In this document: positions 46,601-56,714 of the stretch, piece after piece
Layout: the number at the start of each line of letters is the position of its first letter
Numbering within the stretch: the stretch's first letter is position 1
Assembly: GCA_000320545.1 (NCBI GenBank)
Contig: ADNK01000126.1
Location: 1-56,714, forward strand
Length of the DNA stretch: 56,714 nucleotides
DNA from: Bigelowiella natans CCMP2755
Lineage: Eukaryota; Cercozoa; Chlorarachniophyceae
Direction of reading: 5' to 3'
Translations under genes and position numbers: made by a program
The notes under the pieces: model-generated
Databases searched by the model: none
Told to the model about the DNA's origin: nothing
Seen by the model: the letters and a program-made list of their open reading frames with translations, nothing else

Positions 46601-49600
46601 AAATCTTGGTTCAGAACGCCAAAGGTGGGAGCTTGATCAGGACGAATATAAGAAGCACATGCATACTCTCGTGGGGGACACGTTGCTCTCGGCGGCTTTC
46701 CTAGCATATATCGGTTACTTCAATCAGGGATACAGAAGAATGTTGTTCCAAATGTGGACAGATGAACTTAACGATAGAAATGTCGATACGAAGATGGAAT
46801 TAAGCATCATTGAGTACCTTTCGGTTCCATCTCAAAGACTTGATTGGAAGGCTCACCATCTTCCTGATGATGACTTGTGCTTTGAGAATGCGATAATGAT
46901 GAACAGGTACGTGTAATATACATATTGAATTGAATGTGAAAATCGCGAAAAACGTGTCAATCGAGAAAGAGAGGGAGGGGGGGGAAAGACTATATTGACC
47001 AATTTTGTGCTAACTAGGTTCAACCGTTATCCACTGATTATTGACCCATCCGGGCAAGCAATATCCTTCCTCATGGAGTTTTTCAACAACAACAAGAACT
47101 CAAGGCGAAAGATGATTCGTACTTCTTTCCTAGACCCAGGATTTCTACAGAGCCTTGAGAGTTCTCTTCGATTTGGAAATGCTCTCCTTGTTGAAGATGT
47201 AGAGAGCATTGATCCCATTCTAAACTCTGTCCTTAACAGAGAAATATTTAAATCTGGGGGTAGAGTGATGATTACCGTTGGCGCGAAGGAGATTGATTTC
47301 TCCCCTCATTTTACTATTTATCTTTGTACCCGGGACCCCACATGTCATTTCACCCCGGATCTTTGCTCCCGCGTCACGTTTGTCAACTTTACTGCTACGC
47401 ATGCTTCGTTAGCGGCTCAATGCCTGAATAAAGTTTTGAAATCTGAAAGACCAGAAATTGACCAAGAACGTACAGACCTTCTTAAACTTCAGGGAGAATT
47501 CAAAGTCCAATTACGAACCCTTGAACGACAACTTCTCGAAGCACTTAACTCTGTGAAGACGAATATTCTGGAGGATGACAAAGTTATGATTACTCTGGAA
47601 ACCCTGAAGAAAAAGGCGACGGAAGTGAACGAAAAGATGGAAAACTCAGAGCTTGTAATGGCACGCGTTACGGAAACTGCGTCTGTGTATGAACCTTTCT
47701 CTCGGCTGTCATCGAAGATCTACTTCACTCTCGAGGAACTTTCAACTTCTCATTTCTTGTATCAGTTTTCTCTTCCTTTCTTCTTGCAGTTGGTTGATGA
47801 CGTCTTAGGTCAAAAATATTTTTGAGCTGAAAAAAATGTAGAGAAAGTATCAGGGACTAGTATATTTAATAAAATGTTGGATGGATGATATTTAATCGCA
47901 TTCAATAAGTATTCATAATGTCAATAAAAAAAATTGAAGAGAAACTAATTTTATCTCACTATAACATATAGATGAAAAAACAAACTCAGCTCTCGCATCG
48001 TTATCGAAGGAAGACGAAAAGATAACTCAAAAAGTGTACCTTGAGCGCCTGGAAGTGATTCGAACAACACTCTTTGATTTTACTTTTCTACGAACGGGAC
48101 GTGGTCTTCTCCAAAAAGATCTCGTCCCATTTGCCTTGCGCTTAGCTCAATGTTCCCTTTCGGAGAAATCAGCATCTGGCACACTCCCTCTTGACCTCAA
48201 TGAGGTAGAGTTTCTTTTGAAGGTTGAATCAAGTGCGCTTGGATACGGTGCCCCTGGACTACCAAAGGGACTTAAACTAAATAAAGATCAAGCTAGCATG
48301 CTAGGGAAACTTTCAAAGCTGCCTGCATTTTCAAACCTTATGAACCACCTAAACTCCAACACGGACGCCTGGCAAGAAGTAGTAGAGGGGAGAAACACGT
48401 CTTCAGATCCTGAAAAAGACGAGGAGAAAGAGAGTGAAGGAGTAGAATCGGTCACATTCCCAAAAGGATGGGAGCTATCTACCGAAAACGGATCTATTCA
48501 CCAAAGTAGTTTTAGGAAATTGCTGCTATCGCGTGTTTTTAGACCAGAGTTAATGGATACGGCTGCAAAGGAATTTGTTGCATCCATATTTGGAAAGGAA
48601 TTCTTCAATCAAGTTGAAGACCCTCATCTTGACCAACTTGTAAGAGTCGAGACAAGACCTGGTACTCCGTTGCTCCTTGTTACATTCCCGGGATATGATG
48701 CCAGCGTTCGGGTTATGAACCTTGCGCGCACAATGGGAATGGATGGTAAGTGTACGGCTTTAGCTATGGGATCCCCAGAAGGATTTTCGCAGGTATTATT
48801 GCTCTCAGCACCAAATTTTAAATTCGCATGATTCCAAATTTTGGATGGCTTTGTTGTATCGTTACTTAGCTCTCGTCAATATGATTCTTATTAGGCGGAT
48901 ACCGCTATCAATGTCGCTGCGAAGAGGGGTCACTGGGTTCTGCTTAAGAACGTTCACTTAGCACCGTCGTGGTTGTCAAGCTTGGAGAAGCGCATTCATC
49001 GCATCGAACCTAATCAGAATTTCAGAGTCTTCATGACAATGGAGGTAAACCCACGTGTTCCAGCAAACCTCGTGAGAATGTCCAACGTAGTCATTTTTGA
49101 GCCTCCAAGAGGACTCAAGTCCTCTATGGTCCGCATTTTCAATGCCTTACCACAGCAACGGGTTGATAGAGCCCCAGCAGAGCGCTCTAGACTTTACTTC
49201 CTTTTGGCATGGCTCCACAGTGTTATCTTGGAGCGGCTTCGCTACGCACCCGTTGGTTGGACGAAGACGTTCGAGTTCTCAGAAGCTGATCAACGATGCG
49301 CTATGGATGCTATAGATGAGTGGGTTGATAAGACATCAGCAGGAAGACTAAATGTGAGGCCCGAGATGCTACCTTGGGATGCCATACAAACAAGTTTAGA
49401 GAAAATTATTTATGGTGGAAGGATTGATAATCCATATGATCAGGCTAGACTTAGTGCGTTCGTGAAACACCTCTTTTCTCCCAGGAGTTACGACAAGGAC
49501 TTTGCCCTAGCTGGTGGTCATGACGAGAAGGGAGAATTTGTACCATTCGTCAAAATTCCAGATTGCCATAATTACAACGGATTTCATTCATGGATCGTGA

Positions 49601-50661
49601 ACGAACTGAAAGATATTTCGTCCCCTAAGTTCCTTGGACTACCAGAAGACACCAATCTGCTGCTCCAGAAAGAGCAGACTCTTAACATATTGAAAGTCTT
49701 CGGAAAACTTCAAGCAGCGGATAAAGACGTCGAAAGGGCAAACATCTTGAAAAGGAAAATTCCTGATTCACATAAGCGCCGTCATAGCATTACGTCTGGT
49801 CAGCCACCTTGGTGGAAACGAGTGAGTACTTTGGTGGGACGATGGATGAAGAGTATTCCGTCCAAAGTTGAGAGGTTATCTGGGGAGGCATCTAACGCAT
49901 TAGTACGCGCGCTCCAAAGAGAAATCAGCATGTACAGTAAGGTTCATCAGAGAGTATTTTTCGACTTAATTTCTGCGAATGAAGTATTCGAGCTTAAAGC
50001 AATTGCAAACAATGCGACCCGTGCGGTAATGAATGCCATCGGAGAACATGACACTGTCCCAAAAGCATGGTAAGATTGAAGTTTTAGCGAAGTAGATATT
50101 CAAATTCAAATTGATTTCTCTTTCAGGAATATTCGGAGCCCAGGAAGTGAAACAATGTCTCCTTCACCATGGATGCAGGATTTCATTCGTCGCATCCAAT
50201 GCATCAACACTATCGCGAAGACTCCTATACAGAACTTAGGAAGCAAGCCAATATGGCTTGGAGGACTGCTATCTCCTGAAGCTTTTGTCGCAGCCTCCCG
50301 TCAAGAAGTTGCTCGAACGAAGAAGTGTCCCCTCGATAGCCTTATATTGAAAGTTACAATAAGCAATTCAGCAGCACCTCTCACTGACGATTTCATCTTC
50401 CAGGGACTTACAATCCATGGGGCTGAATGCCACCAAAGTATGTTAACGATATCAGACAAAGTGATGCAAGAGCTTCCATATTCCCACTTCCAATGGCTTA
50501 ATTTGTCCGAATTCAAGGAAGATGATAGCAATCTTGTTACCATTCCAGTCTATCTAACTCAAAATAGGAGAAAGTTTTTGTTCGAAATTAGATTACCATA
50601 CGACAGCAAATATAATGAGAGTGTGTTCCGAAAAAGGGGGACGTGCCTTACTGTTTGGTAG
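34657..50661 (+). CDS. DYNC1H1: Cytoplasmic dynein 1 heavy chain
   Basis: Minus-end-directed microtubule motor, roughly 4,600 residues, complete in the window. Exon 1 is 34657-36855. About 22 small exons lie between 37059 and 40191, then 40244-46906, 47018-47808, 47972-48792, 48895-50069 and 50127-50661. The tail resembles animal DYNC1H1 rather than axonemal chains: LSELEVSLLRCQQNIEIPQI, TKLDRDISTGTTKDEI, KLPRIQS. The linker has VQRRWVYLEGIF and [20 protein letters not shown]. P-loops: AAA1 GPAGTGKT (41913), AAA2 GPSGTGKT (42798), AAA3 GPPGSGKS (43920), AAA4 GASGSGKT (44958). [20 protein letters not shown] and [20 protein letters not shown] mark AAA1. A coiled-coil stalk lies at about 45730-46640. 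The C-terminus ends RKRGTCLTVW. The start Met aligns with the family N-terminus. Retrograde transport or spindle functions are inferred from the family. Confidence 0.95.
39421..39472 (+). repeat. 13-bp tandem repeat, four copies, intronic
   Basis: The unit tcagttgcaaatc occurs four times exactly, inside a dynein tail intron between the donor near 39409 and the acceptor near 39513. By chance it stays open in one frame. Confidence 0.95.
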
Positions 50662-51641
50662 GGACCCCATAGCACATTCGTTCCACCTCACAAAAGACTA
50701 ATTGAAGAAAGCACGACTATCGAAACTAAATTCTTTAAAATAATTTTATTTATTAACAGTTTGTCCATCTATCCATTTCTATTTAGAGTTATCTAGACGT
50801 AGATAATGCATGTAATCACATATTACGCAAGTGGTTATTCATCGATGAATGCATCTAGGCATCTACTTTGACATTTGACACCTGCAATTTAGGTCATGCA
50901 CTAGCTAGCTAGGTACAGAATTTGGTGCGCGCAGCGCACTAAAATTACTTATTGACTGGAAACATGTAAAGCATACGTGATTCATATAGTGTCTAGCTAG
51001 CTAGACCTGCATCATACAATACTAGAATACCATGTCAGATGTGTCTAAACGTGCATGATGACTACATGATCTGAACACTTTGCAGCCTGCTAGCCTGTCT
51101 AGCTGTAACTGGTAAATGTGATGATGGCACTCTCTAGTTATCAAGCAGACTCGCTAGCTCGGCGCATTCTAGCATTCTAGCATTGTCATTGCTAAAGGTT
51201 CACTCTAGTCGAAGCCCATGCATCATCAGATCACATTGCAGCTCAAGCATACTAGCATGCTAACATGAGCAGCTTTCCTTGCTAGCTTGCTAGCTTGACT
51301 AGCTAGCTAGACGACTTTGCATGCTAAATCTAGAGATGGGGACATGCACCATGCTAGCATGCTCTTCTATAATAATTTATCTTCCGACTCATCTAGTTAT
51401 CCCAAAGGCTAGCTAGCTAGCTAGCTAGCTTGCTAGAAGGTCTAGAGATGATTAAGGTATCAACAGATTGTTCTAAATTAATTCTAATGCTAACATTGTT
51501 TACTGGTAGAGGGTGATATTATTTTTGTTGCCAATTTCATAGTCTCAATTGTACTTCCCATCATTTTGATCTCGAAAATATCATTTTCCTTTAAAACTAG
51601 AAAAACTGCTATCTTCTTGCTGGAATTTGACATCACTTTCA
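50662..51641. other. Convergent intergenic region with GCTAGC/CTAG arrays
   Basis: It lies between the 3' ends of the dynein gene and the GST-CmcJ gene. No exon seen. It holds many GCTAG, CTAGCTAG, CATGC and AGCATG words, the longest being an uninterrupted GCTA array at about 51410-51431. Confidence 0.65.
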
Positions 51642-52437
51642 TCAGAAAAATACGATGCATCGAGCTTCAATACTGTGCCGGGGCGGCGCACTAGAAGGGG
51701 TGCGCGGATCATCGAATGCGGTGTGAAAAACGAAGCGGCTAGGACTGTTTTCCTCGGAATCGAAGACCTTAAATACCAAGCACTCATCATGGTTCATCTT
51801 TGGGAAGTAAGCCCATCGATGATTCTTGCTGAATTGAGCCGCGTAGTTTTCTCCTACACGCTCCGGGAACTGCATTTCATAAATCTCAACATCGTCCTCT
51901 GAGAAGGATCGCGCATCGCTCACTGCGAGGGGAGATTGCATGATCGGATTCTCAGGATCGATGCTCCTCCATACGTTGATGAATGCATAGCGCTGCTTGA
52001 TGAAGTGGTGGACCATGCTATTTGAGGAATGGCAAGTATACCAGTATCAGAATTCAGTATTAGGAAGCATAATTATTAATTCGCATTTCTATTCCTATTC
52101 TGGGCTGTGCTACTACTAGTACGCGCATACAAACCGCACGCTTTAGCTATTTGGAACACGATTTAGCTGCGAAGAGGTAAGAACCTGGGATCATCGATGC
52201 TCAGGGCCCCTGCCTCGCGCAAGAGTTGACCGAGCCTTATCCGCCCACTTCTATCCGTATAGTCACAGTGCACACGACCCACAGGTGTGGCCAGTGAGCC
52301 AGGCTGGCGTGCGTTCATGCTTGTCGCTCCAGTTTTTCGGATGGTGTGGTCGAAAATCATCACTTTCTGCGCCCCGGTCATTTTCAGCAACAGCTGTTGC
52401 ATCTCTGGATAGTACTTATTCTCCACTGCCTTATTGT

Positions 52438-52475
<38 letters not shown>

Positions 52476-52525
52476 GATGTGTATTACTGAGCCCCCTTGG
52501 CCACCATTTACTCACTGCCCTATTT

Positions 52526-52560
<35 letters not shown>

Positions 52561-53944
52561 CCCCCCTCTCTCTCCACTCCATCAAAAACTATTTCTTTCC
52601 ACCTGAAATTCTTCCGATGAAAGGGCCGTGGGGCAGTTGACCAGAGAGTACCCCTGACAGTTCAGGGTAGGGGGGGGGATTGCTTGGCGAGCATCCTGCA
52701 TGGTCACCTCGCACTCCACGTGCTCATCCACCAGCTCACCCCCATCTTCCTTGTCAATATACCGTCCGATACGCTTTCCTTCGGGCGCTAGCTGCGAATA
52801 GCGAAGGATGGCGCTCTGGGGACCTTGCCACTCTCCAGTGATGGGATAGCTCCAAGTGTAGCTGCTGTCTTTCACCTCCTCGAGGATGGACTCAAACTGG
52901 CCCTCACGCCATTTTTGTTCCCAGTAAGCCAGAATTTGCTCCCGGACCTTCGCAAATCTATGATGCTCCTCCTTCATCGTCAGCCCGGTCCACCATCGCG
53001 AGATTTGCGGAAAGTGCGTGTCGTCACGAAAGATATCCGGCCATCCAAATACGCGCGGGAGCATGAACTCCATGAAGATCGTCGTTGGATACCTATGTAG
53101 AAAGGCAAGGGGGAGGAGGAGGAGGAGGATGGAAGTCACTGTGCTTGTGCTGTCGCCTCTGTCTAGACGTGCAAGGTTGCGTCAGGTAGATGCGCGACAT
53201 TCACATGATTTCCCTTACTGCCCCCTCTATACTTTCTGAAGCTGTGCTGTACCGTACCAAGTGAAGTCTGCAAGAGACAATTTGTCACCAACAAGGTATT
53301 GGCCACTGCTGTTCCCGTCTTGTTGACGTTGTCCTTCGATCCTAGCCTCCAGGATGCACAGCTGCTTCCATAGCTCCCTGATCTTCTTCGCGCGCGTGGA
53401 GCGGTCGATTGTACGCGATGCTGGACAAAAGGGCGTTTCGAACGGAGCAAGATACATTGCGCCTTGCGAATGGGAGAACCTTCACGAGGCGTCATATTGG
53501 GAGAGAAGGGGAGATTCGAGGAAGAAAGTAGGCGGAAATTTAGAAGAAATGCCACTATTTTTTCCAACAAACGAACAAACAAAAAGGTTGGTAAGACCCA
53601 GGTTCCGTGCAATTGGGAGATGCAATATAGAGGTCGTGACAATGAATCATCAACTCCATCAGCGATCGCTTCTCTGCGCACTCAGGCACAAAGGCGGGCC
53701 CCGTGACATCTTTGTATTTGTAGTCAAGGTATCTCAAGATCACAGCCGATTCATAGATGGGAACGCCATCAGCACGGATGAGTGCTGGAACCTTCTTAAA
53801 TGGGTTCACTCGTGCAAATTCGGGGCTTTGAAGGGTATCATAGACAATCATCTGTGTATTGATGCGCTCCTCCATGCCTTCTTTATGATTCATCCATAGC
53901 CGAATGCGTGCGGCATTGTTCGAATGTAGCATGTCGAAGAACAA
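51642..53944 (-). CDS. Glutathione S-transferase fused to CmcJ/NvfI-family oxidoreductase
   Basis: Five exons, minus strand: 53944-53598, 53479-53258, 53092-52603, 52429-52185, 52017-51642 (stop); every junction phase matches, giving about 559 residues. The first part is a GST: SNNAARIRLWM, VNPFKKVPALIRADGVPIYE and SAVILRYLDYKY form the thioredoxin-like domain, and QYLVGDKLSLADFTWYPTT with FGWPDIFRDD belongs to the helical domain. The second part matches the CmcJ-like hydroxylase/desaturase family: YYPEMQQLLLKMTGAQKVMI, FDHTIR, RVHCDYTDRSG, NVWRSIDPENPIMQSPLAV, RWAYFPKM and FHTAFDDPRTP. CmcJ relatives act in cephamycin, fungal and terpenoid pathways, often as Fe(II)/2-oxoglutarate-type enzymes. 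The pairing suggests a glutathione-linked oxidation or detoxification step (inference). The true start is unclear: Met at 53932, or an upstream exon. Confidence 0.82.
52440..52562. repeat. Microsatellites (GT)n and (CT)n, intronic
   Basis: GT run at about 52440-52471 and CT run at about 52531-52557, both in the intron between GST-CmcJ exons 52603 and 52429. Confidence 0.93.
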
Positions 53945-55920
53945 AGGTTTTTCTTCTGTGCCGCGCCCGTCCCTACTCGTGCATCAGAAGGAGAGGGAGA
54001 TATGAATTGTCAAAATTCCACCCCAATTCGATCAATGAGAATGCTTCCGATGACTTTGGCAATTAATTTTCAATGGCCATGGAAAATACATCGAAATTTT
54101 CTAAGTGCTAAGCCGAGTTTGATGGCCATAGTGGCCCATGTCACAATGCTCCGGAGGAATCATCTGAATGGATGATCTCGCTGCACCTCTCTTTTCCTTA
54201 TTATAACTTTTGAATAGAGAGAATTCCCGACTATAAAACACAATTGTACATTCGTATATAGGGTAAGGTACCTGGGAGACGAAGTTGAGAATGTGTGGAC
54301 GGTACGATTCCTCACACTGAGAAGGTTTTGACAATGAGCCAGGCTTCCGCGAAATGCTGCTCTGTGCTTGGTCTAACCGGAATGGGAAAACGTTGGTCAT
54401 GACAGAGGACTATTAGGTATCTCCATTAGTGTCAACGCTATTATTTGGCCAAGATACAGCAAAAGCACCTGATGGCGGAGGGTTAACTCCATTCGGGGGG
54501 GAAGGCACTGCAGCATCGCCGTTTTGAATTCAAGATGTTTTTCAAAAATCAAGTGAGAGCACCGATGAGCTGAAAAATACAGGGGAATTCATTCTACGAG
54601 ACATCACGCATACCATGTCGCATACTAACATCAGGTAAATGAATCACCTAAATCGTCTACGAACTTATCTAAAATGCAGGGAATTTTTGTCTGGCGACAC
54701 ACGCAAATCTCCTTTTTCTCTAGTTCTTCCTGTACGTTAAGCTTGGAACCTCGTGGCGCAGAAATCTTTTTCGATGTCTTCTTCGAGCATCCTCTGCACC
54801 TCCCCCCCCCCTCGCTAGCTAGCTCCAAATAGGAGATCGTGATGACGATAAGCTCTCTCTTTTTATTCGCTTCAATGAATTGGTACAGGGGAAGAAGATC
54901 CACAAGTTTGTAAGTTTCCCTGTGAAAATCTAACGAGTCTTGTTGGCAGCCTTGTTGTGCGCGCACAACAGACAGGCTTGTGGCTAGCAGGCATGCAGCA
55001 TCGATCTCGTCGGTCGTGCAGCATGCGCGTGCGTCGATTTTGTTGTAAATGTCAACAAATTGTGAGATTTTCCCCTCTCGAAAGCAATTTTGAGACAGCA
55101 GACGGTGAAGGATGTGCGTTTCGCAAAACAGCATCATGGCATGGTCATGCAATGATTGGACACAGCTAGACAGCATCGTAATCGTGATAGTTGTGTGCAT
55201 TGCTAGATTGCTAGATGTTGCAAACATGTCACATCGCGTTGTTTACATCCATTCTCCGTTTGGTTCTTGTTGCAACGTGCAAAGTTGCAAATCATGCCAA
55301 ACATTTTGAGCGTTGCTAGGTTGCCTCCACATTCCTAGATTCATCGATCCGTCGCGTGGCATGCTGAACTTCTCATTGTCCAAATTTGCAATGGCACACA
55401 TGATTGCCCCATTCTCACTGCATCACAGCCATGTGTGCATCATCTGGCTCCATGTCTAGATGTCATAGTCAACGACTTTGAGATTACATGTGAGAACACA
55501 CACATTACACATGTTCATGTTTCATGAAACCCATGCGCTGCTAGTTAGTAAATGTACGATAAAACGCCATTGCTGTTACGCCATTGCTGGTATCAGATGC
55601 AATGATGCTCACATTTGTGCCCTGAGCTGCTATACGACCACCCTGAGTATGCCCGAGATTAACTGTACTGTTATCTTCGTTTTGAGTTCGTCAACACTAA
55701 CGAGTGATACCTAAAAATAAAGGTATATCTAGATATAAGATGGAGAGAATCAGCCGACAAAGTGTATGATCTTGAAAAACGGTAGTAGCTTTCACAAAAT
55801 CCTTCTTTGTGAATGAGGTGGAGATAGAGATGGAGATGGAGAGATAGAAATAGAAAGGGGCAAACAAAAGGATACGATTTGTTCCTGCTTGTGCATAAAA
55901 CTAACCCTCCTAGAGCGACT
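53945..55920. other. Intergenic region, partly word-biased; one uncertain 198-residue ORF
   Basis: 54000-54600 is AT-rich and may hold a leader exon of the GST-CmcJ gene. From about 54800 to 55640 the word bias seen elsewhere returns (GCTAG, CATGCA, TTGCAA, CACATG). An open frame on the minus strand, 55227-54631, has 198 codons and three Cys pairs but no domain I know. It overlaps the biased DNA, so it may be chance. Confidence 0.4.
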
Positions 55921-55923
55921 TGT

Positions 55924-56512
55924 CCAACTCTAAGATTGTGCCGTGTAAAGAACTCAATCGGCAACGGCTCGGTGCGGTAACTGAAGTCAAGGATATTCAT
56001 GTGGAGAAAGAGTCATGACCTTACTGGCTCATTACTTGATAAGATACACTTTGATCATCTTTTCATCATCATCGTCATCATCGATATAATATCAACTCGT
56101 TTGCCTCAAATCAACATGGTCGAGAGGGGTCACCACCAAACGGGTGTTACTGCTGCTGCAGCCTGTGTCCCTTTACTCCGATCCATTCATCAGTCTACTA
56201 CATGTTCATTTCACACCTTGCAACTGACTCAAGCTGATCTCCACGTCCAAGCTGCCCATCACGACCTCGCCTACCACCATCATATCCACCAAAATATTCA
56301 TTTTCCACATGGGAGAGGGAGTGTACAGCTCTTTCAAATGGTTGTACATTCATACCCCTCCTCACCAAACGCCCTCTCACGTCGTCGCATGTAGGTATGC
56401 TTTATGCCCCCCCCCTCCGCCCGCACCCGCCCCCCCCACACGGACCCGAAGACGTACAGCTCTCCATCCCGGCAAAGCACTGCCGTGTGACCATCGCCGC
56501 AACTTACCTTAA
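55924..56512 (-). CDS. RCC1-repeat protein, partial (runs off the right edge)
   Basis: Exon fragments on the minus strand. About 56510-56445 encodes SCGDGHTAVLCRDGELYVFG, and about 56360-56230 encodes FGGYDGG, then GRDGQLGRGDQLESVA. About 55979-55924 encodes YRTEPLPIEFFTRHNLRV. Together they follow RCC1 blades: a CG-x-x-HT strand, a G-x-LY-x-FG strand, GQLG-x-GD, and the P-x-P-I-x-F start of the next blade. Such proteins form seven-bladed propellers that act as guanine-nucleotide exchange factors or binding platforms. The exon joins, both ends and the ligand are unresolved. A poly-C run at 56406 and the AG run at 56629 flank the first fragment. Confidence 0.5.
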
Positions 56513-56624
56513 GATGATCAGTGGAGTCACGTTTTTATTAACACGAACGACGATGAATTCAACGAAACAAAGGAACAAGAAAAGAAGAGGAGGGGCCGTC
56601 AGGGGCCCACACGTCGAGTACATC

Positions 56625-56627
<3 letters not shown>

Positions 56628-56660
<33 letters not shown>
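56628..56660. repeat. Microsatellite (AG)n
   Basis: AG run near the right edge of the window, probably in an intron of the RCC1-like gene. Confidence 0.92.
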
Positions 56661-56662
<2 letters not shown>

Positions 56663-56714
56663 GCGGCGAGTGGGTATGATATACAGTCTCACACTAGGAG
56701 CGCGTTGGAGTTGT

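Noticed and set aside
54101-54400. 99-codon ORF as the first exon of the GST-CmcJ gene
   Set aside because: Its natural donor (after NFVSQ) leaves phase 0, while the GST exon needs two leftover bases; the only frame that fits has no Met.
1-56714. Transposon, retroelement or viral insertion
   Set aside because: I looked for reverse transcriptase, integrase or transposase motifs and long terminal or inverted repeats and saw none.
1-56714. tRNA, rRNA or snRNA genes
   Set aside because: No cloverleaf with A/B boxes or rRNA core sequence caught my eye; a covariance scan would be needed to exclude small ones.

Overview
This is nuclear DNA of a eukaryote, probably a unicellular and perhaps flagellated or photosynthetic protist. 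Genes are broken by many GT-AG introns. Products include cytoplasmic dynein heavy chain, mitochondrial heme A synthase, an R2R3-Myb/histone deacetylase protein and a REJ/GPS membrane receptor. I saw no operons, phage genes, transposase, reverse transcriptase, rRNA or tRNA. The lineage cannot be fixed from sequence alone. Cryptophyte or chlorarachniophyte algae are guesses only.

Layout, left to right. (1) <293-14024, plus: a very large surface receptor with three SRCR plus cysteine-rich modules, a Ser/Thr/Pro stalk, REJ region, GPS autoproteolysis motif, about five membrane segments and a cytoplasmic PDZ-like tail. (2) 14025-15746: intergenic DNA packed with short palindromic words. (3) 19127-15747, minus: a Myb DNA-binding region joined in frame to a class II-type histone deacetylase. 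(4) 19128-21735: a long apparently empty divergent intergenic region. (5) 21736-26002, plus: a membrane-anchored TKL kinase followed by a degenerate second kinase domain and two GDYLV-like repeats. (6) 28637-26606, minus: an acyl-CoA synthetase. (7) 29239-33092, plus: COX15. (8) 34657-50661, plus: the complete cytoplasmic dynein 1 heavy chain. (9) 53944-51642, minus: a glutathione S-transferase fused to a CmcJ/NvfI-family oxidoreductase. (10) 56512-55924, minus: fragments of a probable RCC1-repeat gene that runs off the right edge.

The genes do not form one pathway. The recurring theme is domain fusion: Myb-HDAC, GST-CmcJ, kinase-pseudokinase-GDYLV and SRCR-REJ-GPS-PDZ. For the first two I followed the splice phases base by base and the reading frame stays open through every junction. 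These are the best candidates for undescribed biology here. COX15 and the acyl-CoA synthetase are divergent neighbours and may share a promoter region.

Introns of most genes carry long (TA)n, (CA)n, (CT)n, (GAT)n or poly-C tracts. The dynein gene has none of these. Its tail is cut into about 22 small exons, while its motor is mostly one 6.7-kb exon. All exon limits are my own splice-site readings and may be off by a few bases.
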